From Mesorhizobium amorphae (GTDB taxonomy: Bacteria > Pseudomonadota > Alphaproteobacteria > Rhizobiales > Rhizobiaceae), in NCBI GenBank assembly GCA_003240775.1, contig QFNI01000016.1, forward strand, positions 1 through 64,000: a stretch of DNA of 64,000 bases, written 5' to 3'. The stretch's first letter is position 1. Every line of letters begins with the position of its first letter. The position numbers and the translations under genes are program-made. This document shows, piece by piece, positions 17,788-27,790 of this stretch. The notes beneath the pieces are model-generated. The model worked only from the letters and a program-made list of their open reading frames with translations, was not told where the DNA came from and ran no database searches.

Positions 17788-18633
17788 TTATAGCTTGTGG
17801 AAGGTGCGGATGATTTCCCAGGCCTCGTCCGCCGTTTCCACGAAATCCAGGATGTCGCGGTCGCCGGGCGAGATCGTGCCCTGCTCGGCCAGGTAGTCGA
17901 GGTCGATCGCGCGTTCCCAGAACTCGCGGCCGAACAGGATCACCGGCAGCCGCTCCATGCGGCCGGTCTGGATCAGCGTCAGCGACTCGAACAGCTCGTC
18001 CAGTGTGCCGAACCCGCCGGGAAACACCACGAGCGCCTTTGCCCGCATCACGAAATGCATCTTGCGGATCGCGAAATAGTGGAAGTTGAAGCAGAGTTCG
18101 GGCGTCACGTAGAGGTTGGGCGCCTGCTCGTGGGGGAGCACGATGTTGAGCCCGATGGATGGCGCGCCCACATCCGCCGCACCGCGGTTGCCCGCCTCCA
18201 TCACGCCGGGCCCGCCGCCCGTCACCACAACGAATTCGCGGTAGAGATACTGCGCGGAATGCTCCGAGCAGAGCCGCGCGAAATTGCGGGCCTCTTCGTA
18301 ATACTTGGCGTTGGCGAGCAGGTTCTTCTTCTGCGTCTCGTTCTTGGCAGCCCATGCCTCGCCCCCCGGCTCGGGGATGCGCGCGCCACCGAACATCACG
18401 ACCGTCGAGCGGATGTTGTGCTCGGCCAGCGCCATCTCGGGCTTCAGCAGTTCGAGCTGGAGCCGCACCGCGCGCAATTCGCGCCGCGTCATGAAATCGG
18501 GGTCGCTCCAGGCCAGCCGATAGGTCGGCGCGCGCGTCTGGGGCGTGTCCGGCACGGCTTCGGCGCGCTCGAGATCCTCGTCCGAATGGGTCAGAGGCGT
18601 CCAGTTCGCGCCCGTGTCGGTTTCTGCTGCCAC
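17788..18633 (-). CDS. LOG-family (TIGR00730) nucleotide 5'-monophosphate nucleosidase-like protein
   Basis: A 281-residue Rossmann-fold protein with both LOG signatures: [14 protein letters not shown] and [12 protein letters not shown]. Members hydrolyse the N-glycosidic bond of nucleoside monophosphates, and plant-type members release cytokinins from their riboside monophosphates. The ORF stays open far upstream to 19101, but that part overlaps dapD and the shared promoter region. The likely start is GTG at 18633 ([11 protein letters not shown]). It is divergent from dapD. Confidence 0.85.
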   Translation of the reverse strand: MAAETDTGANWTPLTHSDEDLERAEAVPDTPQTRAPTYRLAWSDPDFMTRRELRAVRLQLELLKPEMALAEHNIRSTVVMFGGARIPEPGGEAWAAKNETQKKNLLANAKYYEEARNFARLCSEHSAQYLYREFVVVTGGGPGVMEAGNRGAADVGAPSIGLNIVLPHEQAPNLYVTPELCFNFHYFAIRKMHFVMRAKALVVFPGGFGTLDELFESLTLIQTGRMERLPVILFGREFWERAIDLDYLAEQGTISPGDRDILDFVETADEAWEIIRTFHKL

Positions 18634-18751
18634 GCTCTGTCTTGTCCCTGGGTGCCGTGTCCGGCGATTGATTTTCGCAAGCTTGGCTGCGATAGCCATG
18701 CCCGCTGGGCACGTGAAGCTCTGCATCCGCCCTATCACGGAGTTCCCGCTT

Positions 18752-19606
18752 ATGTCGAAGCCCGACGCGCTTGCCCTCGAACAGGCGATCGAGAAGGCCT
18801 GGGAAGGCCGCGACGGCATCTCGACCTCCACGCGCGGCGAAACGCGCGACGCGGTGGAAACGAGCCTCGGCCTGCTCGACCGCGGCGAGGCGCGTGTGGC
18901 CGAGCGCCGCGAGGACGGCTCCTGGCACGTCAACCAGTGGCTCAAGAAGGCGGTGCTCCTGTCCTTCCGCCTGAACGGCATGGAGCTGATCGAGGGCGCG
19001 CCGGGGGGTGCTTCCTGGTGGGACAAGGTGCCCTCGAAGTTCTCGGGCTGGAGCGGGCTCGATTTCGAGCGCGCAGGCTTCAGGGCCGTGCCGGGCGCCA
19101 TCGTGCGCCGCTCGGCCTATGTGGCCAAGGGCGCGGTTCTCATGCCATCCTTCGTCAACTTGGGCGCCTATGTGGGCGAGAACACCATGGTCGACACCTG
19201 GGCCTCCGTCGGCTCCTGCGCGCAGATCGGCAAGAATGTGCACCTGTCGGGCGGCGTGGGCATCGGCGGCGTGCTCGAGCCCATGCAGGCCGGCCCCACC
19301 ATCATCGAGGACGACTGCTTCATCGGCGCTCGCTCGGAAGTGGTGGAAGGCTGCATCGTGCGCCAGGGCTCGGTGCTCGGCATGGGCGTGTTCATCGGCC
19401 AGTCCACCAAGATCGTGGACCGCGCGACCGGCACCGTTTCCTATGGCGAGGTGCCGGCGGGCTCGGTGGTGGTGGCGGGCACCCTGCCCGGCAAGGCCCT
19501 GCCGTCGGGCGAGCCCGGCCCCAGCCTCTACTGCGCGGTGATCGTCAAGCGCGTAGATGCGGGCACCCGCGCCAAGACCTCCATCAACGAGCTGCTCAGG
19601 GATTGA
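18752..19606 (+). CDS. dapD: 2,3,4,5-tetrahydropyridine-2,6-dicarboxylate N-succinyltransferase
   Basis: A 284-residue enzyme of the succinylase branch of lysine and diaminopimelate synthesis. The C-terminal half is a left-handed beta-helix with hexapeptide repeats ([40 protein letters not shown]). The N-terminal block [16 protein letters not shown] is characteristic. The ATG at 18752 fits the family N-terminus. dapE follows 1.5 kb downstream on the same strand, with three small membrane-protein genes between them. Confidence 0.97.
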   Translation: MSKPDALALEQAIEKAWEGRDGISTSTRGETRDAVETSLGLLDRGEARVAERREDGSWHVNQWLKKAVLLSFRLNGMELIEGAPGGASWWDKVPSKFSGWSGLDFERAGFRAVPGAIVRRSAYVAKGAVLMPSFVNLGAYVGENTMVDTWASVGSCAQIGKNVHLSGGVGIGGVLEPMQAGPTIIEDDCFIGARSEVVEGCIVRQGSVLGMGVFIGQSTKIVDRATGTVSYGEVPAGSVVVAGTLPGKALPSGEPGPSLYCAVIVKRVDAGTRAKTSINELLRD

Positions 19607-19611
19607 ACCTC

Positions 19612-20019
19612 GTGGCGCGAAGCGCGGCCCTTCCCCCACCATTCCGGCTGGCGGAGCCCTTCGCGGAGGCCGCGCGCCTGTTGTTCAGCTATCGCGGGCG
19701 CATCACCCGCACCCGCTTCTGGCTCGGCGTGGCCGTGGCCTCGCTCTTCTGGATCGGCGTGGTCTATGCGCTGATCGAGGCCGACCGGCCGGGCCCCGAG
19801 CCATTTGGCCGCCTTTGCGCGGCTTTGACGCTGCTTCTCCTGCCGCTCGTCGTGCTGCTGCCCGTCTATGCCAAGCGCTGGCACGACCGCGACAAGTCGG
19901 GCTGGTGGAGCCTCTTGGTGCTCGCGCCGGTGATCGGCCATCTCTGGATCCTGGTGGAACTCGGCCTGATGCCCGGCACGCGCGGTCACAACCATTTCGG
20001 GCCCGATCCGCGTGTCTGA
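19612..20019 (+). CDS. DUF805 family membrane protein (first of pair)
   Basis: A protein of about 135 residues with the DUF805 pattern: the Arg-rich RGRITRTRFWLGVA before a helix, then three more helices and the YAKRWHDRDKSGWWSLL block that is the family signature. The start is probably GTG at 19612, just after dapD; a TTG at 19603 overlapping the dapD stop is the alternative. DUF805 proteins are small inner-membrane proteins of unknown function. The gene overlaps the next DUF805 gene by 8 bp. Confidence 0.82.
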   Translation: MARSAALPPPFRLAEPFAEAARLLFSYRGRITRTRFWLGVAVASLFWIGVVYALIEADRPGPEPFGRLCAALTLLLLPLVVLLPVYAKRWHDRDKSGWWSLLVLAPVIGHLWILVELGLMPGTRGHNHFGPDPRV

Positions 20020-20407
20020 CGAGTTTTCCCCGCGCCCCGCGCCCCGCTCCGACCTCACCTGGTTCTTCTTCCGCCTGAAGGGCCGCGTGAACCGCCAGGC
20101 CTTTCTGCTCGGCGGCCTCTTGATCGGCGTGGTGCAGGCATTCCCCCTCTACCAGTACACGCGCGTGATGCAGGACAGCGCGGAAGCGCAGGGCTGGGCG
20201 GCACTCACCTCCGCCGTGCTCCTGGTCTCGCTCTGGCCGAGCGTGGCGCTCGGCGCCAAGCGCCTTCAGGACATCAACAAGCCCGCCATCGGCGCCATCT
20301 CCCTGCTCGTTCCCTTCATCAACGGCATCGCCTTCATCGTGCTCTGCCTCGTGCCGGGCACCAAGGGCCCCAACGCCTATGGCGAACAAACCAACGCGCC
20401 TCCCTAA
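20012..20407 (+). CDS. DUF805 family membrane protein (second of pair)
   Basis: A 131-residue DUF805 protein with FFRLKGRVNRQAFLLGG, a helix, ALGAKRLQDINKPAIGAIS and the C-terminal VPGTKGPNAYGE. It starts with GTG at 20012, inside the end of the preceding DUF805 gene. The two paralogues may form a heteromer, which is inference from their coupling. Function is unknown. Confidence 0.82.
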   Translation: MSDEFSPRPAPRSDLTWFFFRLKGRVNRQAFLLGGLLIGVVQAFPLYQYTRVMQDSAEAQGWAALTSAVLLVSLWPSVALGAKRLQDINKPAIGAISLLVPFINGIAFIVLCLVPGTKGPNAYGEQTNAPP

Positions 20408-21122
20408 GGGCGGAAGCGTCCGCACGCTCGACCCCGAGCGGATCATCGCAACCGCCGAGAAGCTGGCTCTGCGCATCGGCGAGCGCTTTCCTGGCTCGGG
20501 CCTCAGCCATGTCGCGCAGGATTTCGTCGCCCTCGCACGCGATCTTTCGCTCACCGCCCAGGCGTTGAAGGGCCCGATCTGGCCCGTGCGTGCGCTGATA
20601 GCCGTGGCCATCGCGGCCGGCGCCGGCATCTTCCTCTTCGTGGGCACGGTGGTGCGCTTCGACCGCCTGGGCGCGGACGCGGCCTTCGACCTCGTCCAGG
20701 GCATCGAGGCCTCGATCAACACCGTGATCCTTGCGGGCCTGGGCCTCGTGACCCTGATCACCACGGAAGAGCGCATCAAGCGCAAGCGCGTGTTCCGCGC
20801 GCTGCACGGGCTCCGCTCGCTCATCCACGTCGTGGACATGCACCAGCTCACCAAGGACCCCGCCGCCCTTTCCCCCGGCTTCAAGCCCACCGCCCATTCG
20901 CCCGCCCGCATCACCGACCCGGCCGAGCTCACGCGTTATCTCGACTATTGCTCGGAGATGCTGTCGCTTTCGGGCAAGCTGGCCGCGTTGTTCGCGCAAT
21001 CGGTCAACGACGCGGTGGTGATCGAGGCCGTCAACGACATCGAGAGCCTGGGCTCCAACCTGTCGCGCAAGATCTGGCAGAAGATCACCCTGATCGAGGA
21101 CACGGTGGCGCGGCGGGGCTGA
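20379..21122 (+). CDS. Conserved membrane protein of unknown function
   Basis: A 247-residue protein with two hydrophobic segments at about residues 68-90 and 110-130 and a soluble C-terminal half rich in Leu, Asp and Ser (DIESLGSNLSRKIWQKITLIE). I do not recognise a named domain. It overlaps the second DUF805 gene by 29 bp in another frame and ends 22 bp before dapE, so it belongs to the dapD-dapE transcription unit. The topology suggests a membrane hairpin with cytoplasmic helical domains. Confidence 0.75.
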   Translation: MANKPTRLPKGGSVRTLDPERIIATAEKLALRIGERFPGSGLSHVAQDFVALARDLSLTAQALKGPIWPVRALIAVAIAAGAGIFLFVGTVVRFDRLGADAAFDLVQGIEASINTVILAGLGLVTLITTEERIKRKRVFRALHGLRSLIHVVDMHQLTKDPAALSPGFKPTAHSPARITDPAELTRYLDYCSEMLSLSGKLAALFAQSVNDAVVIEAVNDIESLGSNLSRKIWQKITLIEDTVARRG

Positions 21123-21144
21123 TATCGGCTAAGCAGCCGGAATC

Positions 21145-22308
21145 ATGACGCTCGCCACCGATCCCGCCGAAAACCTCGCAGCGCTTCTGCGCTGCCCCTC
21201 GGTCACGCCCGAAGACAACGGCGCGCTGGATGCGCTCGAAGCGATGCTCGGGCCGCTCGGCTTTCGCGTGGAGCGCCCGGTCTTCTCCGAGCCCGGCACG
21301 CCCGACATCGCGAACCTCTATGCGCGCCTGGGTAACGAGAACCCGCACCTGATGTTTGCCGGCCACACGGATGTGGTGCCGCCGGGCGACGAGGCGGCCT
21401 GGACGCACCCGCCCTTTTCGGGCGTGGTGGTGGGTGGCGAGATGTGGGGGCGCGGCGCGGTCGACATGAAGGGCGGCATCGCCTGCTTCGTGGCAGCCCT
21501 GGCGCGACGAGTGCAGAAGGCCCCCCTTGCCGGTTCCGTTTCGCTCCTGATCACGGGTGACGAGGAGGGCCCGGCCGTCAACGGCACGGTAAAGCTGCTC
21601 GAATGGGCGGCAGGCCGCGGCGAGCGGTGGGACGCCTCGCTCGTGGGCGAGCCCACCAATGTGGCGGCTCTCGGCGACATGGCGAAGATCGGCCGCCGCG
21701 GCTCACTGTCGGGGCGCGTTGCCGTGCAGGGCGTCCAGGGACACGTCGCCTATCCGCATCTGGCCGACAATCCGCTGCGCCATCTGCCCGCCTTGCTGGG
21801 GGCGCTGCTCGAGCCACCCTTCGACACGGGCACAGCGGAGTTTCCCGCCACGAACCTCGAACTCACCTCGGTCGACACCGGCAACCGCGCGACCAACGTC
21901 ATCCCCGCCCGCGTCACGATCAATTTCAACATCCGCTTCAACGACCGCTGGACGGCCGAGACCCTGCAAGGAGAGGTGCACGAGCGTCTCGACCGCGCGG
22001 GCGGCGACGCGGTCTCCTTCGACCTCGAATGGCGCGACCGGCCGAGCGAGGTCTTCCTCACCCGCGACGAGCGCCTGGTGGGCGTGCTGGCGAAGGCCGT
22101 GCAAGCCGAGACGGCGCGCGCGCCCGAGCTTTCCACCACGGGCGGCACCTCGGACGCGCGCTTCATCAAGAATTACTGCCCGGTGGTCGAGTTCGGCCTC
22201 GTGGGCCGCACCATGCACAAGGTCGACGAGCGCGTGCCGCTTGCCGAGCTTGAAGGGCTGACACGGATCTACGAGCGTTTCCTGGAAGGCTGGTTCGGAC
22301 AGCGGTAG
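21145..22308 (+). CDS. dapE: Succinyl-diaminopimelate desuccinylase
   Basis: A 387-residue M20-family zinc hydrolase that removes succinate from N-succinyl-diaminopimelate. Metal-binding motifs are FAGHTDVVPPGD, GAVDMKGG and TGDEEGPAVNG, with the C-terminal GRTMHKVDE. The dimerisation domain occupies the middle. It follows dapD and three membrane-protein genes on the same strand and is convergent with truA 10 bp away. Confidence 0.96.
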   Translation: MTLATDPAENLAALLRCPSVTPEDNGALDALEAMLGPLGFRVERPVFSEPGTPDIANLYARLGNENPHLMFAGHTDVVPPGDEAAWTHPPFSGVVVGGEMWGRGAVDMKGGIACFVAALARRVQKAPLAGSVSLLITGDEEGPAVNGTVKLLEWAAGRGERWDASLVGEPTNVAALGDMAKIGRRGSLSGRVAVQGVQGHVAYPHLADNPLRHLPALLGALLEPPFDTGTAEFPATNLELTSVDTGNRATNVIPARVTINFNIRFNDRWTAETLQGEVHERLDRAGGDAVSFDLEWRDRPSEVFLTRDERLVGVLAKAVQAETARAPELSTTGGTSDARFIKNYCPVVEFGLVGRTMHKVDERVPLAELEGLTRIYERFLEGWFGQR

Positions 22309-22318
22309 CGCGGGCGCG

Positions 22319-23068
22319 CTACTCGTAGTCCACCTGTTCGAGGTAGAGGCCTTCGGGCGGCGCGAGGCCTGCGCAGCGGGCGCGGTCCCTTGCGTCGAGG
22401 GCCGCGCGCACGGCGTCCGGCTCCCAGCCGCCCTCGCCCACACGCTTGAGGCTTCCTACCATCGAGCGCACTTGGTTGTGCAGGAACGAGCGCGCCGAGG
22501 CGTAGACCGCGATCCCGTCCCCCTCGCGCGCCACCTCCAGCCGGTCGAGCGTGCGCACCGGGCTCTGCGCCTGGCACTGCGCGGAGCGGAAGGTCGTGAA
22601 GTCGTGCCGCCCGAGCAGGCCCTTCGCGGCCTCTGCCATGGCATCGGCGTCGAGCGGCTTGGGCACCCACCAGACGCGGCCCGCATCGAGCGCCGGTGGC
22701 GCGCGGCGGTTGAGGATCAGGTAGCGGTAGTGGCGCGCGGTGGCCGAGAACCGCGCGTCGAAAGTCTCGTCGACGAGTTGCGCGGCAAGCACCGAGACGG
22801 CCTCGCCCTTCATGCGCAGATGGGCGTTGAGCGCATCGCGCGCGGCTTTCTCGGTCTGGGGGCGATGCAGGTCGAAATGCGCCACCTGGCCTGTCGCGTG
22901 GACGCCCGCATCCGTGCGCCCCGCGCCCTTCAAGGTGACCGCCTCGCCCGAAAAAGCCGATATCGCGGCTTCGAGCGCGCCCTGCACGGTGGCCAGACCC
23001 TCGGCCTGCCGCTGCCAACCCGCATAGGCGCGGCCGTCATACTCGATCAGGATGCGGAAGCGCGGCAT
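22319..23068 (-). CDS. truA: tRNA pseudouridine synthase A
   Basis: A 249-residue enzyme that makes pseudouridine at positions 38-40 of tRNA anticodon arms. The catalytic Asp lies in [19 protein letters not shown]. Other conserved blocks are [12 protein letters not shown] and [13 protein letters not shown]. The ATG at 23068 ([12 protein letters not shown]) overlaps the last base of the fmt stop codon (TGATG), so the def, fmt and truA genes form a leftward operon. Confidence 0.97.
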   Translation of the reverse strand: MPRFRILIEYDGRAYAGWQRQAEGLATVQGALEAAISAFSGEAVTLKGAGRTDAGVHATGQVAHFDLHRPQTEKAARDALNAHLRMKGEAVSVLAAQLVDETFDARFSATARHYRYLILNRRAPPALDAGRVWWVPKPLDADAMAEAAKGLLGRHDFTTFRSAQCQAQSPVRTLDRLEVAREGDGIAVYASARSFLHNQVRSMVGSLKRVGEGGWEPDAVRAALDARDRARCAGLAPPEGLYLEQVDYE

Positions 23069-23985
23069 CAGCCCAGGCGGTCGCCGGCGCCCAAGCGCGC
23101 GCCGCGCAAGAACTCGGCTGCTCCTTGCGCCTTGCCGCCCGCGCGCTGCACCTCCACGAGCCGCACCGCACCATCCCCGCAGGCCACCGCGCAATGCTCG
23201 TCGAGGACCGTGCCGGGCTCCCCGCTCAACCCGTGAGCGGCTTCCGAGCGCAGGATCTTCAAGCGCTCGCCCTTCGCTTCCGTCCACGCGCCGGGAAACG
23301 GCGCCAGGGCGCGGATGTGGTTGTGCACGGCCACAGCCGGCCGGCTCCAGTCCACCCGCGTCTCGCCCTTGTCGATCTTGGCGGCATAGGTCACGCCCTC
23401 GTCGGGCTGCGGCGTGAAGCGAAGCGTGCCCCTTTCGAGTGCCGCGACGCCCTCGACCATCAGTTCTGCCGTGGCCTGCGACAGGCGGTCGTGCAGTTCG
23501 CCCGCCGTCTCGTCGGGGCCTATCGCCAGATGCGCGGCAAGGCCGACCGGGCCTGTATCCAGCCCGCGCTCCATGCGCATCACCATCGTGCCTGTCTCGC
23601 GGTCGCCCGCCATGATGGCGCGCTGGATGGGAGCCGCGCCCCGCCAGCGCGGCAGGAGCGAAGCGTGTCCGTTGATGCAGCCGAGGCGCGGCACGTCCAA
23701 GATGGCAGGCGGCAAAAGCAGCCCATAGGCCACCACGACGGCGAGATCCGCATCCAGCGCGCGGAAGGCCTCGGCCTCTTCTTTCAGCGAGACCGGCGTG
23801 TGAACGGCGAGCCCCAGCCGCTCCACTTCACGCGCCACGGGCGAGGGCACGAGTTCGAGCCCGCGCCGGCCCGCCGGGCGCGGCGGCTGGGAATAGACGG
23901 CTGGGATGGCATGTCCCGCTTCGTGCAACGCGCGCAGCGTGGGCACCGAGAAATCCGGCGTGCCCATGAAGACGATGCGCAGCAT
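23068..23985 (-). CDS. fmt: Methionyl-tRNA formyltransferase
   Basis: A 305-residue enzyme that formylates initiator Met-tRNA using 10-formyl-tetrahydrofolate. The N-terminal Rossmann domain begins [15 protein letters not shown], and the catalytic region reads [20 protein letters not shown] with Asn and His present. A Gly replaces the more common Ile or Val between them, an apparently conservative change for the fold. Its C-terminal OB-like domain is complete. It lies 8 bp after def, the usual partner, which removes the formyl group later. Confidence 0.97.
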   Translation of the reverse strand: MLRIVFMGTPDFSVPTLRALHEAGHAIPAVYSQPPRPAGRRGLELVPSPVAREVERLGLAVHTPVSLKEEAEAFRALDADLAVVVAYGLLLPPAILDVPRLGCINGHASLLPRWRGAAPIQRAIMAGDRETGTMVMRMERGLDTGPVGLAAHLAIGPDETAGELHDRLSQATAELMVEGVAALERGTLRFTPQPDEGVTYAAKIDKGETRVDWSRPAVAVHNHIRALAPFPGAWTEAKGERLKILRSEAAHGLSGEPGTVLDEHCAVACGDGAVRLVEVQRAGGKAQGAAEFLRGARLGAGDRLG

Positions 23986-23993
23986 CGGCCCTG

Positions 23994-24527
23994 TCAGCCG
24001 ACGAGCCGCGAGGGGGCCGGCTTGTCCTTGGCGAGCTTGCGGAAGCGGCGCACCACCATGTCGCGCTTGAGCTTGGAGATGTGGTCGATGAAGAGCGTGC
24101 CGTCGAGATGGTCGATCTCGTGCTGCAGGCAGGTGGCGAGAATGCCGTCCGCCTCGATCTCATGGGGCTCGCCGTCCAGGTCCTGGAAGCGCACGCGCAG
24201 GCTCGCGGGCCGCTCCACCTCGGCATAGTAGTCGGGGATCGACAGGCAGCCTTCCTCATAGACCGATGGCGCATCCGAACGCTGCAGAACCTCCGGGTTG
24301 ACGAAGACCTGGGGCGCGGGCTCCTCGCCTTCCTTGGCGAGGTCGATCACCAGAAAGCGCACGGGCTCGCCGATCTGGATCGCGGCAAGGCCGATGCCCG
24401 GCGCATCGTACATGGTCTCGAACATGTCGGCGGACAGCTTCTTCAGCCCCTCGTCGAAGCGCTCGACGGGTTTCGAGACCTCGCGCAGCAAGGGGTCGGG
24501 AAGGATCACGAGAGAACGGATAGCCAT
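23994..24527 (-). CDS. def: Peptide deformylase
   Basis: A 177-residue metal-dependent hydrolase that removes the N-formyl group from nascent proteins. The three class I motifs are intact: [16 protein letters not shown] with the metal-ligand Cys, and QHEIDHLDG with two His and the catalytic Glu. The ATG at 24527 ([14 protein letters not shown]) gives the normal length; the open frame continues upstream against rmuC but is not coding there. It leads the def-fmt-truA operon and is divergent from rmuC. Confidence 0.97.
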   Translation of the reverse strand: MAIRSLVILPDPLLREVSKPVERFDEGLKKLSADMFETMYDAPGIGLAAIQIGEPVRFLVIDLAKEGEEPAPQVFVNPEVLQRSDAPSVYEEGCLSIPDYYAEVERPASLRVRFQDLDGEPHEIEADGILATCLQHEIDHLDGTLFIDHISKLKRDMVVRRFRKLAKDKPAPSRLVG

Positions 24528-24629
24528 GGCAGGGCTCAGGTAGAATGCGCGGGCCCGAGCGTCAATGCGCGAGCCTCTGGTCTCCGTTTGTTCCGCTCTC
24601 CTTAACCGCTGGACCTCTATGCTTGGGCG

Positions 24630-25763
24630 ATGGACGCCACCACTCCCCTCTTCCGGCTGGGTGCCACCACGATCGGGGTGGCCGAGGCCGCAATGTTCTT
24701 GGGCGCCCTCCTGCTGCTTGCCGTGATCGTCAGCGCTTTTCGCGGGCGCCGCGCCGACCGGCAGCTGGCCGAGCTCGCCCAGGCCCATGCGGCGCTCGGC
24801 GGGCGGCTGGGTGCCGTGGCCGATGCGCTGGGCGCGCGTCAGGCCGAACTCAACCGCTCGATCGGCCAGCGGCTCGACGCGATGACGGGCCGGCTCGGTC
24901 AGTCGATCACCGAGCAGACCCGCGTCACGCACGCCAACCTCGCGCGGCTCGGCGAGCGGCTGGCGGCCATCGACACCGCGCAAGCCAACATCCAGGATCT
25001 GGCCGGCCAGGTGGTGAAGCTGCAGGCGACCCTTGCCGACAAGCAGGCGCGCGGCGCGTTCGGCCAGGGCCGCATGGAGGCCATCGTGGCCGATGCGCTG
25101 CCGCCCGGCGCCTTCGAGTTCCAGGGCACGCTGTCCAACGGCTCCCGCCCCGACTGCCTGATCCGCATGCCCAACGGCCAGCCTTCGCTCGCCGTGGACG
25201 CGAAATTCCCGCTTGAAGCCTGGAACCGCATCCGTTCCGCCGAAACGCTCGAAGCGCGCAAGATCGCAGCCCAGGGCTTCAAGCGGGACGTCGACGTCCA
25301 CATCCGCGACATCGCCGACAAATACCTGCTGGCCGGCGAGACCCAGGACACCGCCTTTCTGTTCGTGCCCTCCGAAAGCGTGTTCGCCGACATCCACGAG
25401 CACTTCCCCTCGCTCATCCAGCGCGCCCACCGCGCGCGCGTGGTGATCGTCGGCCCTTCGCTCCTCATGCTGTCGATCCAGGTGGTCCAGGCGATTCTCA
25501 AGGACGCGCGGATGCGCGAGCAGGCGCACCTGATCCAGGTGGAGGTGGCGAAGCTCGGCGAGGAGCTGGGCCGCCTGGACGACCGCGTGCGCAAGCTGGG
25601 GCTCCACTGGAACCAGGCGGGCCGCGACGTGGAGGAGATCCTCGCGGCAAGCGAAAGGCTCGCCAAGCGCGGCGCGCGGATCGAGGCGATGGATCTGGCG
25701 GAGCCAGCCCCTGCCCCGGAGGAAAGGCGGCCGGTGCGGCTGCGAGTGGTGGAAGAGGAATAA
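24630..25763 (+). CDS. rmuC: DNA recombination protein RmuC homologue
   Basis: A 377-residue protein with an N-terminal membrane helix (about residues 18-37), a coiled-coil region (about 45-140), and the RmuC nuclease-like domain from about residue 145. Conserved blocks in that domain are [27 protein letters not shown], cut by me to its core [11 protein letters not shown], then [15 protein letters not shown] and [16 protein letters not shown]. RmuC limits recombination between short inverted repeats in E. coli. It is divergent from def. Confidence 0.93.
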   Translation: MDATTPLFRLGATTIGVAEAAMFLGALLLLAVIVSAFRGRRADRQLAELAQAHAALGGRLGAVADALGARQAELNRSIGQRLDAMTGRLGQSITEQTRVTHANLARLGERLAAIDTAQANIQDLAGQVVKLQATLADKQARGAFGQGRMEAIVADALPPGAFEFQGTLSNGSRPDCLIRMPNGQPSLAVDAKFPLEAWNRIRSAETLEARKIAAQGFKRDVDVHIRDIADKYLLAGETQDTAFLFVPSESVFADIHEHFPSLIQRAHRARVVIVGPSLLMLSIQVVQAILKDARMREQAHLIQVEVAKLGEELGRLDDRVRKLGLHWNQAGRDVEEILAASERLAKRGARIEAMDLAEPAPAPEERRPVRLRVVEEE

Positions 25764-25877
25764 TGGCGAGGCGGCACGAGCCTCAAAGCACGCAGCCACA
25801 TCTCCGCCACGCCCCACCCTTGCCCAAGCCTCCATCCTGCGCTTCATACTGCCCATCCCAACGGAGGACGACGCCAG

Positions 25878-26009
25878 ATGGCAAAAGGTTCGATGCGGCC
25901 CGGCAAGGAAGCCCGCAAGCCCAAGAAGGACGCGAAGGCCAAGGGCGCGAGCGCCAAGGAAGCTCCTCCCCCGGTTCTGGCGCTGCGCGCCAAGAAGACC
26001 GACAAATAA
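25878..26009 (+). CDS. Small lysine/alanine-rich basic protein
   Basis: A 43-residue ORF with a GGAGG ribosome site about 10 nt before the ATG, followed directly by a strong terminator. The protein is highly basic ([20 protein letters not shown] at the start) with a short C-terminal ALRAKKTDK. No domain is recognised. The good signals at both ends argue that it is a real small gene. Composition suggests binding to nucleic acid or ribosomes, but that is conjecture. Confidence 0.65.
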   Translation: MAKGSMRPGKEARKPKKDAKAKGASAKEAPPPVLALRAKKTDK

Positions 26010-26011
26010 CG

Positions 26012-26047
26012 AAAAAGGCGCGGGGGAAACGACCCCCGCGCCTTTTT
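26012..26047. terminator. Strong bidirectional terminator
   Basis: A perfect 15-bp inverted repeat (26012-26026 with 26033-26047) has a 6-nt loop. It begins with five As and ends with five Ts around a GGCGCGGGGG core, so a U-tract is produced on both strands. It separates the convergent small basic-protein and DUF6481 genes. Confidence 0.93.
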
Positions 26048-26066
26048 CACACTCGGATGGCTGCGA

Positions 26067-26495
26067 TCAGGACGGCCGCGGCGGCGGCGGCATACGGCCG
26101 TTGCGCTGCTTGCGGGCGGCATAGCGCGCGTCGCGCTTGGCCTTCTTGGCAGCTTCCTCGGCGAGCTGCGATGCGAGCCGCTCGTTCTCCTCGGCTTCGC
26201 GGATGCGAGCCTCTTCTGCTGCCTTTGCTTCGGCGACGCGACGCTCTTCGGCCTCGCGGGCCTCACGCTCGGCGCGTTCCACCGCCTCACGGGCGAGGCG
26301 TTCCTGGCGCAGCTTCTCTTTTTCGATGTTGCGCTTCTCGCGCGCTTCCAGGATCGCCTTGCGCTCAGCCTGACGCGCGACGACCGCTGGATCGTCAGCC
26401 GCCGGACGCGCCTTGAAGCGTGCCAGAAGCGCCTTCTTGGCTTCGTTGGCCGCATCGCGACGGTCGGCGAAGTTCTGTTCCTTGTAGATTGCCAA
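26067..26495 (-). CDS. DUF6481 family protein
   Basis: A 142-residue protein that starts MAIYKEQNFADRRDAANEAK, the N-terminus I associate with DUF6481. The centre (about residues 40-125) is a continuous, highly charged Glu/Arg/Ala helix, almost certainly a long coiled coil. The tail is Arg/Pro-rich. The function of the family is unknown. It is convergent with the small basic-protein gene across a shared terminator. Confidence 0.8.
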   Translation of the reverse strand: MAIYKEQNFADRRDAANEAKKALLARFKARPAADDPAVVARQAERKAILEAREKRNIEKEKLRQERLAREAVERAEREAREAEERRVAEAKAAEEARIREAEENERLASQLAEEAAKKAKRDARYAARKQRNGRMPPPPRPS

Positions 26496-26670
26496 ATCTC
26501 ACTACCTTCGGGGGAATTGTCCGCGAGGCTTAGATACGAATCCACGCGCAAATTTCAACCTCTCACGCTGCCTGTTCGGCAAGTGAAGAAGCTGCGTTCA
26601 CCGATCCGTGCGCTGGTGCAACACCTCGCGGGTGCATAGCTAGACCGGCAAGCGCAAAGGAACAAGTCCG

Positions 26671-27723
26671 ATGGAACTGGGTCTCTACACTTTCGGCGAT
26701 GTCGGTCCCGACACGGACGCAGGCGCGGTCGGCTTCGGCCAGCGCCTCAAGAACTTGGTGGAAGAGATCGAACTCGCCGACCAGGTGGGCCTCGACGTGT
26801 TCGGCCTGGGCGAGCACCACCGCCCCGATTATGCGGTCTCGGCACCCGCCGTGGTTCTCGCGGCGGCCGCGAGCCGCACGAAGAACATCCGGCTTTCCTC
26901 GGCCGTCACCGTGCTTTCGTCGGACGACCCCGTGCGCGTGTTCCAGGATTTCGCCACGCTCGACGGCCTGTCCGGCGGCCGCGCCGAGATCATGGCGGGC
27001 CGCGGGTCCTTCATCGAATCGTTTCCGCTCTTCGGTCAGGCGCTCGAAGACTACGACGTGCTGTTCTCCGAAAAGCTCGATCTTCTCCTGAAGCTGCGTG
27101 ACGCCGAGCACATCACCTGGGAAGGCACAACACGGGCGCCGATCCACGGGCGCGGCGTCTATCCGCGTCCGGTGCAGGAGAAGCTGCCCGTCTGGATCGC
27201 GGTCGGCGGCACGCCGCAGTCGGTGGTGCGCGCGGGCGCACTCGGCCTGCCGCTTGCGCTCGCCATCATCGGCGGCGAGCTGCCGCGCTTCGCGCCCCTC
27301 ATGCAGCTCTACCGGCGTGCGGCGGCCCAGGCCGGGCACGACTCCGCGACGCTCAAGACCTCGATCAACGTGCATGGCTTCGTGGCCGACACAACGGAGG
27401 AAGCGGCCGACCTCTTCTACAAGCCGCAGGCCGAGGTGATGGACCGCATCGGCCGCGAGCGCGGCTGGGGCCCGACCAACCGCGCCCATTTCGACGCCGC
27501 CCGCGGCCCCACCGGCAACCTCTTCGTGGGCTCGCCCGAACTCGTTGCGGAAAAGATCGTGGCTGCCCAGAAACTCTTCGGCATCGACCGCTTCCTGTTG
27601 CAGATGGCCATCGGCACCCAGCCGCACCGAAACATCATGAAGGCCATCGAGATCTACGGCACGAGGGTAGCCCCTCTCGTGCGCCGCGAGACCGCGAAGC
27701 CCGCACCCGTGGCGGCGGAATAG
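26671..27723 (+). CDS. LLM-class flavin-dependent oxidoreductase
   Basis: A 350-residue luciferase-like monooxygenase with a TIM-barrel fold. Recognisable blocks are [56 protein letters not shown] and the C-terminal [10 protein letters not shown]. These enzymes use reduced flavin, usually supplied by a separate reductase, to oxygenate small molecules. It lies 67 bp before a second LLM-class gene, and the two may form an operon. The substrate is unknown. Confidence 0.9.
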   Translation: MELGLYTFGDVGPDTDAGAVGFGQRLKNLVEEIELADQVGLDVFGLGEHHRPDYAVSAPAVVLAAAASRTKNIRLSSAVTVLSSDDPVRVFQDFATLDGLSGGRAEIMAGRGSFIESFPLFGQALEDYDVLFSEKLDLLLKLRDAEHITWEGTTRAPIHGRGVYPRPVQEKLPVWIAVGGTPQSVVRAGALGLPLALAIIGGELPRFAPLMQLYRRAAAQAGHDSATLKTSINVHGFVADTTEEAADLFYKPQAEVMDRIGRERGWGPTNRAHFDAARGPTGNLFVGSPELVAEKIVAAQKLFGIDRFLLQMAIGTQPHRNIMKAIEIYGTRVAPLVRRETAKPAPVAAE

Positions 27724-27790
27724 GCGAGCCCCCATATGGGGAGGCGAAGGGCGCCTCCCCGCAGGCGCCCGCCCGTTTGGAGAAGGCGTC

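Noticed and set aside
17797..19611. Long upstream extension of the first DUF805 frame
   Set aside because: This part is antisense to the LOG-family gene and out of frame with dapD; only the final 408 bp encode the DUF805 protein.
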